A DNA stretch of 64,000 nt, from the NCBI GenBank assembly GCA_030248065.1, contig JASAMV010008818.1, forward strand, positions 104,028 to 168,027, written 5' to 3'. This DNA is from Rhynchonema sp. JSB1_4 (taxonomy: Eukaryota; Nematoda; Chromadorea; Monhysterida; Xyalidae). Below, one piece after another: positions 44,801-53,306 of the stretch (positions are counted from its first letter, which is position 1; every line of letters starts with the position of its first letter). The notes beneath the pieces were generated by a model. That model was not told the DNA's origin and did not search any database. It saw only the letters and a list, made by a program, of their open reading frames with translations. The translations under genes and the position numbers were made by a program.

Positions 44801-47800
44801 AGCTGTTTGAGCGACAGTTTGAAACTGGCCGCATCACGGCAAACATCCTCGATGTTGTGCGCTTCGTCGAAGATCACGATGTTGTCCTTCAGATTCAGCT
44901 TCATCATTTGTCGGATGATTGGGTCTGGACGAGTGGAATTAAAGACAATCACGAGATATCAATTTTAGTCGCCGGATACCTTCCATTTTTTGTTTCTGTT
45001 TATTTTCTGGTGGCATCCACACAAATTTTGACCAGCGCAAAAAGTTTTATACTTGGGCTGCGCGTAGGCGTAACATGTAACTTTCACGCTGACAAAACTA
45101 CCGAAATACGGTCCAAACAAAAGTTGATCCAGCCCCATAGCTGATTAAAACTGCATTTCAGTGCGTTTTTAGTTGAATACAAGTAAATACGCTGAGCGTC
45201 TCGGCACTAACCAATCAGATAATTGTACGGACACAACACCAGCTCGGCGTCTTGCAGCAGCACGCGCGTCGACGCAAAGTACGGACAAAAACCGCGACCG
45301 TGTTGCTGGAATGATGAGCAGTGGAAGAGTCGGTCAAGTCAGTCTCAGTGATGGTCAAAGGAGCAGTATCCTCAATCTAAGCCTCGTTCAAAATACCATG
45401 CTTTGCAGAGAAACCCTCCACACATAGTGATTGATAGCTTGGCCCAGATTTCACCATTTTTGGAATGTGTATATTCACCACTTTATTTATACCGACCAAA
45501 AACATCAGGTCCCCAGACCATGTCCCTATTTACGAGCATGGACTGCGCTGCGGCTACCGCACAAAAGCAGGTGGCGGGCTGCTTTTGCTGCACTGCTTTC
45601 CTCGTCCCATTTGAGCTTGAGCATCATATCACCTGAGCAACTTTGACCAAATCCTCGATATCCCAGACTGATCGATTGATATCCAGCGCCCGCAGTTCAT
45701 CGGTCGCCAAACATTCTCTGATCTTGTTCGGCAATTTGTATCCTTCTTGTAAACGTCGATGGAACGCACATCCGATCTGAATAAGATGCCGTATAAACTA
45801 AACACCTCGCTTGAAACATCAGCCAGATGGTCGGGCACCTAAACTCACCGAGCCGGGCGCCAACAATTCGCGACACTTGGTCGTCTTGTCGCCTTGTTTG
45901 GAAATTTCCGGATGTATGCAACTGTGTTCGCGACTGCCCAGAATTGTGTATCTGAGAAGATCAATCGTGCAGTGGTGTTTAACAGCAGGCTATGCAGCAG
46001 CTAGGGTTAGAGGGATGTCGGGGGTCAGGTGCCAAAAAGTTTAGGTGCCTCCAGATGTCGGGTACCCCACCCCCCCGAAGCTCTAACCCTAATAGCAGCG
46101 CAATAATGAAAAGATCTGTAGTCTGTGGAGCGGATGGGTGACGCAGAGACAGAATGATCACGAAATCTTCATATTTGTCACAGCTACGTGCAGTCAAGCA
46201 CCATACACAAAAAGGGCATAAAAATTAGCTCGAACCTGACATCGGCGTATTGCGTTTTGCTCAATTCGCTGACCAAATGCGCAATTTGTTTGTGCGTCCG
46301 CGTGCCGTAGAATATCGTCGGACACCTGGAAACGTTCGCGTCAAATATTGACAAAAAAAGATGACACGATTGAGAGAAAACTCGATATCAAACGTGATCG
46401 TCGATTCGATTCGTGGTCCGATCACTCAAGTTTGACATCGGCCATTTTTGACAAGAAAGGAGTGTGTAGCAGTATACTTGCGGGCCGAAAAAAACCGTTT
46501 TTTTCCGAAAAAAAAACCGAAAAAAAACCATTTCTTTTCCGAGGCCCGGAAAAATACGTTTTTATTTTTCCGAAAATTTTTCCAAGTGGCAACTTTTGGA
46601 AAAAAAACGGTTTTTTTCCAAAAATTTCCGAGATATTTTCCAAGGTTGCGAGAGGATGTTGTCAGAACCAATGTAAATCGGTACTAAACAGTTCAAATGA
46701 GCGCTTTTTAATCTCCAAGTGCATGTTTAGCCTGTTTCAGGCCATTTCCCGGCGAAATTTTCTCCAAAATAGGCGCTTTTGGACCATGGGTATCCTTAAG
46801 TACTGGAAAAATATTTGGAAAAAAACGGTTTTTTTTCCAAAAATATATTTTGCGGAAAAATACGCAAGCATATGTAGCAGTGTTTCATTTAGTTAGTTTA
46901 ATTTAGTTTAGTTTAGCAGAAAATGACGACAGATAATTCAAAGTACTTGTCTTGTTTGGTGACAGCGTTTTGCGCCCCGTTGCTGTCGACCGTTGGGTCT
47001 TGCACTCCGCCAGTCGCACTAGCACAGTGCTGTTTCGGCGGATGACACTGACATTGTTGCGTTGCAAGGAACATCTCACGGTCATTGTACTCCATCAAGG
47101 TTTCGTCGATGAGTGTATTTGTATTCGTGCCTGAGAACAGAGCAAAGAAAATTTCGAGCTCAACAAACAGTATAAATTGTAAACAATATGAATCGTTTTA
47201 ACATATAACTGACTTACTCTCGTGACGATCGTAGAACATTTGAGCACCGGGCTGCTCCTGTTGCGCCACAAATTCCGCAGCTCGTTGCTCTGATAATCGC
47301 ACTGGGAACAAATAGCGCAGAAATAACCATCCGTCAATCACGTTGAAAAATAAAACAACGGAGAATAAGCAACAAATACGCACACGTGCACATTTGTAAT
47401 CAATGTGGAAAATCACCTTGTTCTTTTTTGCGCCACGCAAGTGTCGACGACAACAACGCCAGCGTCTTACCACTGCCGGTCGGACTCTCCACCAAACAAT
47501 TCGCATTCTTATTCAAGCCGCCGATAATCTGTAAAATACATTTGTTATCCCAACCTTGATAAAATTAATCGCAACACAACACAATGCGAATATGTTGAAT
47601 GAATATTAGAGCAATCCAAACAAGTGACCAGCAACGTGCCGGGTGTATACCATTACATTGTCGTGTTTCGCACACTTGGTCGGGTCATAGCAACCGAACA
47701 AAATTGCGAGACCGACAGACAACCCTGTGCCCTGCGTAGATTTCATTGTTCGAGTTTTTTTGCAACGCACTTCAATCTGATTTGCACAAACATAGCACAA

Positions 47801-49246
47801 TAACCTGATTCATCATTGTGATTTGAACGGGATACGGTTGGTAACAGAAGTTCACGTCAACGCCACCGATTTTCAATGACTTCACAGTGGCATCAGTCGG
47901 TGCCATTTGCGGCGATTCACTCCGATAGACATCATCAGGCACAGGACCTGGCAATTCGGTCTCGGTCTGACTTTGTCCGAATTTGAGATTGTCCGTTGTA
48001 CTGTTGGATGAAGGCATCGCATAAGAGATCGGATTGGCAGCGCTGGTTTCTGCAAGATAAAATGGTCTTCGACTTCGTAGCTCCTACTTTTGGTGACACT
48101 GCACAATGACTGTTGTTGTTGGCAATAATTGTAGATACTGAAAGTGCCGATCATGTAACCAGCGGACAGACATTATCCACAAGACTCGGTTCATTTGAGC
48201 CAGTGCTGTGGCTGCTTCTGAGGGGGAGAAACAGTGCCTTGCGGCCAAAAAGAGGGAGAGATACCGGGGTACTGTACCCCAGAATTGTGGGGGATCCGAT
48301 TTTTTGGGGGAAAGAAGTTTTAGGGGAGAACTGTACCATACTACTTTCGCGAGAATTCAATTTTTATGTGCCTAGGCGCTTTTTATGTGCCTAGGCGCAC
48401 AAGTTTTTGTACTTTTGGTCGATTTTGACCCGTTTTTAACCATTTTGGACCAAAAAGGGTAAAAAGAGTACCTCAGCGCCGGGGGCCACACACCGTACCG
48501 GCGAGGGGAGATACTGTGCCTTTGGGGGATCCCCGCCCCGCCCAAGCGACAGCACTGATTTGAGCTGAACCTGAACCGGGCCGTTTGAATATACGGACCA
48601 TACAAACTTGCTTCAATTCACAAAACACCCGTTTTTAGTCGAGACGAGTTTGTACAAAGCGAAAACCGAATGAACGACGAACCATAGGTTTTTTTAGACA
48701 CTTTTTAGGTGCAATTTGCACCTAAAATTTCAGAATTGCACCTAAAAACTGGAGGTTAGGTGCAACTTGCACCTTGATTTTTCACACTTTGTTCATAAAA
48801 CAAAATTCTAGGTGCAACTTGCACCTAGAATTCGACATATTAGGTGCAAGTTGCACCCAGTCAATTTTGAAAAAAAAACTATGCGACGAACCTTTAAATG
48901 TTGGCGTCCTGTTGTTGTTATCAGGACTGCCCCCAAATTGCGGGTCGCGGTTGGCAGCGTAATAAGCTTCAGCGTCTTCCAGATGTTCAAACCCCTTGTA
49001 TCTGGCACGGCTGAATCTGATCACCTGCGCGTGACACTCGGTCCACGTGCCGTAGATGCCTGTTGGTGGCGGTTTTGGGGTATTTTTCGATGTGCAAGAT
49101 TCAAGTACCAGTTTCCGATATAACTTCACCGGAAATCCGGTACCAGTTTCAAGTACCAGATTCCGGTGAAACAAGTTTATTATTGATCGCTAACCTGGCA
49201 CTCGTCCGATTGCAACGGCGTAAAAATTATTCTTCGGCTTCGGCAT
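38879..49246 (-). CDS. BRIP1: FANCJ/BRIP1-type DEAH helicase with an N-terminal RNase H1-like hybrid-binding domain
   Basis: About 23 exons. Exons 1-2 (49246-49195, 49059-48892) read [18 protein letters not shown] and [19 protein letters not shown], an RNase H1-type hybrid-binding domain. Exon 3 (48049-47805) joins in phase and carries the Q-motif [16 protein letters not shown]. Walker [13 protein letters not shown] is at about 47500. [13 protein letters not shown] is at 46300. Four Fe-S cysteines are present: HSCIHPE, TTKCREL, IGCAFHR, GFCPYF (45950-45290). DEAHNIED is at 44860. [15 protein letters not shown] is at 42270, and QYRVLQ-type HD2 FPSYRVLQG at 41290. Motif V is [16 protein letters not shown] (40170) and motif [16 protein letters not shown] (39830). 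The C-terminal exon (39184-38879) is short, proline-rich and ends [11 protein letters not shown], a PCNA-box-like motif. FANCJ unwinds G-quadruplex, D-loop and fork DNA 5' to 3' in crosslink repair. The N-terminal fusion is unusual (see findings). Exon edges in the middle third are approximate. Confidence 0.9.
41804..42014. mobile_element. hAT-like MITE in a FANCJ intron
   Basis: The termini CATGGATTTTTTTAACC and AAATAAACCCTG are imperfect inverted repeats flanked by the exact 8-bp duplication ACCGCAGG (41796-41803, 42015-42022). The interior is repeated AGCTACTAAATTTT units, like the AGTAGCAATTGCTACT motifs at 3308-3690. Confidence 0.7.
42743..42968. mobile_element. Palindromic MITE, GGGTGGAATTTTCG family, copy 2
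   Basis: Inverted repeats GGGTGATATTTTCGAAACGG / CGTTTCGAAAATTCCACCC, flanked by ATT on both sides. It is homologous to 21747-21971 in reverse order of arms. It lies in a FANCJ intron. Confidence 0.65.
46473..46872 (-). mobile_element. hAT-like MITE, TATACTTGCG family, copy 2
   Basis: The ends TATACTTGCGGGCCG and ATACGCAAGCATA are flanked by the exact 8-bp duplication TGTAGCAG (46465-46472, 46873-46880). Its internal sequence matches 1468-1847 reversed. It sits between FANCJ exons 6 and 7. Confidence 0.82.
48201..48557 (+). mobile_element. hAT-like MITE, CAGTGCTGTGGCT family, in the intron joining the hybrid-binding exons to the helicase
   Basis: The ends CAGTGCTGTGGCTGCTTC and AAGCGACAGCACTG are flanked by the exact duplication ATTTGAGC (48193-48200, 48558-48565). 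GGGGAGATACYG motifs and a TTTTTGTACTTTTGGTCGAT core match the copy at 2247. Confidence 0.85.
48690..48870. repeat. Iterated AGGTGCAACTTGCACCTA palindromes
   Basis: AGGTGCAA/TTGCACCT units recur about six times in both orientations just before the exon 2 donor side of the FANCJ intron. Each unit is itself palindromic. It resembles the motif arrays inside other MITEs, but I could not find terminal repeats or a target duplication. Confidence 0.6.
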
Positions 49247-49334
49247 ACAAACGGAAACCCAGTAGCAGGGGGAGAAATTTTAGCGGGAGTACAGGCCTAA
49301 AATTTTTTATTTCAGGCAAAAATTGGGGCGGTTA

Positions 49335-49741
49335 CCGTATTGTCGGAAATACAACCCCCCATTAATTGACCCCCCCATTAATTGAACCCCCCCTAAATGG
49401 CTCGAAATCAAAAATAGAACCCCCCATTAATAGAACCCCACCCCCAACCTTCACCGTACCACAAATTAGTGGTATGGTAGGGCTGTGTTGTTGTGTCAAA
49501 CGTTGTTTAAGCTAGCGTACACAACAGAATGCAGCTTTTTAAGCATAATTGCCGCTGTTGAAGTTAGAAAATACCGAAAACAAGCCATTTTTATGGGCAT
49601 TATTAACAAAGATTTTTTTCGTCGGGGGGGGGGGCAAATGAAAAATATAACCCCCCAATAATTGACCCCCCATAAATTGAACCCCCCAAAATGACCCCAG
49701 TGAAAAAATAGACCCCCCGGGTTCTATTTCCGACAATACGG
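49335..49741. mobile_element. Tc1/mariner-like MITE, CCGTATTGTCGGAAATA family, copy 1
   Basis: The ends CCGTATTGTCGGAAATACAA and TCTATTTCCGACAATACGG are flanked by TA. Sub-terminal repeats AACCCCCCATTAATTGA and TGACCCCCC are present. This copy is uninterrupted, including GGGCATTATTAACAAAG near 49597. Confidence 0.8.
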
Positions 49742-49786
49742 TAGTGCGTACAATTCAACTTTAAACTTTTTATTTGGGACTGGGAG

Positions 49787-50121
49787 CAGAGGTCGCAATC
49801 GGGCCGGCCTACGATTTGGTTTGGGCCGGACCGGACCGAAGCTTCTGAAGTGACATATCAAACATTACTGAAAGAACAGCGATTTATTGTCAAAAATACT
49901 AAAATTTCTGAGGGATTCGGCAAATAAGTGATCAGTACTTGTCTATCTGACAACTTTTTGAAAGCAAACATTTTTTCACCAAAAAAATTGGTTCAGAAAA
50001 ATGGCAAAAATTATGACAAAAATCGGGCAAAAATCTGAGCCAAGAAATTCGTGTCGGGCCGGGCCGAGGATTGGCCACCTCGGGCCGGGCCGGTCAGATG
50101 CGGCCCGATTGCGACTTCCAG
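49787..50121. mobile_element. hAT-like MITE, CAGAGGTCGCAATCGGGCC family
   Basis: Related to 7706-8096. The termini CAGAGGTCGCAATCGGGCC / GGCCCGATTGCGACTTCCAG are flanked by CTGGGAG on both sides (49780-49786, 50122-50128). Sub-terminal GGGCCGGGCCG blocks are present. Confidence 0.7.
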
Positions 50122-50157
50122 CTGGGAGCGTGGGGCGCACGGCGAAAAACGGCTGTA

Positions 50158-51165
50158 CCGTATTGTCGGAAATAGAACCCCCCCATTAATTGAACCCCCC
50201 CTAAATGGCTCGAAATCAAAAATAGAACCCCCCCTTTAATTGACCCCCCCACTAATAGAACCCCACCCCAACCTTCACCGTACCACAGATTAGTGGTATG
50301 GTAGGGTTGTGTTGTTGTGTCAAACGTTGTTTAAGCTTGCGTACGCAACAGAATACAGCTTTTTAAGCATAATTGCCGCTGTTAAATTTTGAAAATACCG
50401 AAAACAAGCCATTTTTAGGGGCATTATTAATAGGCCTGGGCACAATACCACTTTTGACACCCAATACCAATACCCAATAGCCAATACCAATACCGGCCCT
50501 GTACCAATACCCAATACCCAATACCAATACCGAATTGGGGACCCAATACCAATACCCAATACCAATACCGGGCGAGAGCCAATACCAATACCAATACCCA
50601 ATACCAAAATCAATACTACAGAAGTGCCTGGTATTGGGTTTGGTATTGGGTTGGTATTGGTATTGAGTATTGGGTTGGTATTGGTATTGGGTATTGGGTA
50701 TTGGTCTTAGTATTGGTTTGGTATTGGTTTTTTGGTCTGGTATTGGGTTGGTATTGGGTTTGGTATTGGTTTGGTATTGGGTTTTGAGTCAGGTATTGGG
50801 TTTCCTATTGGTTTGGTATTGGGGTTTTCTGGGTTAGTTTTGGGTATTGGTTTTGAATCAATACCTGGGCAAACCCAATACCAATACCCAATACCAATAC
50901 CAGGCCAGCTTCAATACCAATACCCAATACCAGAATTAGACCCAATACCAATACCAAACACTGGTATTGGTATTGGTATTGGGTGGTATTGGTATTGGGT
51001 ATTGTGGGTATTGTGCCCACCCATAATTATTAACAATGATTTTTTTCGTCGGGGGGCCAAATGAAAAATATAACCCCCCAATAATTGACTCCCCCATAAA
51101 TTGAACCCCCCAAAATGACCCCAGTGAAAAAATAGACCCCCCGGGTTCTATTTCCGACAATACGG
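50158..51165. mobile_element. Tc1/mariner-like MITE, CCGTATTGTCGGAAATA family, copy 2, interrupted
   Basis: The same TA-flanked termini as 49335-49741 (28-bp inverted repeats). It is interrupted by the CAATACC-rich element at 50431-51025. Removing that element and one 8-bp duplicate restores the continuity seen in copy 1. Confidence 0.82.
50431..51025. mobile_element. hAT-like element made of CAATACC repeats
   Basis: The ends TAGGCCTGGGCACAATACC and GGTATTGTGCCCACCCATA are flanked by the exact duplication ATTATTAA (50423-50430, 51026-51033). The interior is almost wholly CCAATACCAATACC in both orientations, able to form long hairpins. Confidence 0.85.
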
Positions 51166-53306
51166 TATCTCCAGCGGACGCGTGCTCGGTCGGGTGGATG
51201 GGTAATTTGTCGCTCGTGCGCGAACTGAAATTCAAATTCCCGCTTTTTCTCTGAAGGACCGACCACCTCCCGGCATTTGGAGCGCCAGGGACCACGCACG
51301 CCTCAGAACAAGCAAGCCATTGATCATGCGTTGATGGGACAAGGTGCAAGTCAAAATAGAGAGAGATTCGCGGTAATTCTAATTACGCAGCCGCAAGCCA
51401 TCGCTTTTCGCACAAATGCAATCCCAAATGAGTGCCGAAAACGTTCTTTCATTGCACTTGCGCGTACAGCGACAACAGGCGTCGTCGACATTAGGACCAA
51501 GCACGATTCGAAACCGACCATCGTACCCGGACATACCATAGTGCCCGATTGCAGAAAAAACACTTGCTGCCGTGCCACGACGCTCTGGCTCTACCTTAAT
51601 CCACTAATTAGATGTGCTACTAGACAATGCCGGGCAGATACCTGGACAAAACAGCACATGTATTGAAAGAATACATCTGTTTCGCTTTTGTTAGATCTTT
51701 TTGCGTTTTGCAATTTTCCTCACTTCCGTGCATTAACTCTATGCTTTCACGCACATAAACAAAAGGGAAACCGACGTGCATACTAAGGAATAGGATGGAC
51801 ATACGCTTGAATACGGACGAACGGCGTTGATGAAGAGGCGCCCGACTAATGACGAAAGCTCTATTACGCTGGCCTGGGGACCAAGAATTCACCGCGCCAA
51901 CGGCGTGAGGGTGAGAGCGAAGTCGTTATAATCGACGAGGAATTGTAAACTAATGCTCAAGATAAAAAAGGCTTTGTTTATGCAGAAAAAAATTTGTTTT
52001 CTGGTCAAACTCCACATCAACTATATACATGGACTTACTAAATAGGTCGCACAATGACTTTATAAGAATTGGTCAAATTTTTTTCCTGAATCGCAAAGCA
52101 GGCTAGTGACGGGGCAATGACGTTGCGTTGCGCCATCACACGCAAAACACGTGGTAAAGAGAATGTTTCAGACCTGCGGCAACGTGGTTGATCTGCTAGA
52201 TTATTTTCAGCTGAAAATGTTTTGTGAGAATCACAAATAGCACAGTAGTTAAGAGTGACTGAACGTGAAAATCAGGATTGATTTTGATGAATTCTTATAT
52301 GGTCATTGTGCGACCAATACAAGACAAAAATATGTCCTGATCCTGCGCGCGGTCTCTGTCTCACCAGGCCAGAAATTTACACCCTCATTGTGACCAGGGT
52401 TGAGTGACTGACAAAAAAGCTGTAAACAGGAATGGAGGAAGCTTGCTGGAAAAAACACGCAACATCATACAAATAAAAAAAAACAAATTAATACAAATCT
52501 GTTTAGAAGCTACCGTGGCTGTGGAATTAAGCTGCCGCTTTTCACGCTTGAATACGGACGAACGGTGTTGATGACGAGGCGCCCAATTCAAAGGTTAGAG
52601 GGTCACTCTGTGGACCAAGAGATCGCCGCGCCGAGTGGCTGCGTGGAATGACGAAAGTTAGGACGAACGGCGTCGATGTTATTTGTCGTTGTTTACAACT
52701 TTGATAACCGATTATGTTGGATGTCAACATTTTTGTTTCCGTTTCCGAATACAGTGGCGCAGAGCCCGCCCCCCCCCCCCCCCGGCCCGAACAGGCTTTA
52801 TGCAGAAGCTTTTCCGAACAGTGCCCTCGGGAGCTGCATTTGGGCTGAAAAGTTTTTCAAAACTGGGTCCTGCGATTATTAATTTTGACCTACAAAAGTG
52901 ACTTCAAATCGGTCTTTCTCGGGTTTCTCCTCAAGAATGTTCACATGGTTGATGAAAACGTGCATCGGAGTGCATACATATAAAGCGGTTGTGATAACAT
53001 TTGATGATGGTGGCAATCGGCTCAATAAGTTTCAAAAACTTTCTTGTGGAGTGGGCGAGTTTCCGGTTTGCATTTGTTCGACTTTATCAAATCAAAAACA
53101 GAACATCGCGTTTTTCCAAAATGAAACGAGTCCGTCCGCACCGCAGACCGCACCTTGCTGCCTGAACATACAAGGCGCGATCTTAGTTTCTTCAGTGTTA
53201 AAAATGTGAAACATTCGCGCGCCAGCTCACCTCGTTTTCAATTTTTGAATTCTTTTTCGGTCAAAAATGTTTTGAAATAAAAAACCAAAAAATATTTTCA
53301 AACACG
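51166..53306. other. Divergent intergenic region between the FANCJ-side transposons and LIN-9
   Basis: Apart from the mariner-like MITE at 52043-52317, it holds two copies of a GCTTGAATACGGACGAACGG-type sequence (about 51806-51850 inverted context and 52548-52600). There is also a C run at 52770. No gene is recognised. It presumably includes the LIN-9 promoter. Confidence 0.35.
52043..52317. mobile_element. Tc1/mariner-like MITE, TTGGTCGCAC family, copy 4
   Basis: The left end is short by about 3 bases (AGGTCGCACAATGAC). The right end ATTGTGCGACCAA is followed by TA. The interior matches copies 1-3. Confidence 0.72.

Noticed and set aside
50640..51020. Glycine/isoleucine-rich VLGIGIG-type proteins
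   Set aside because: Pure translation of GGTATTGG repeats in a transposon.
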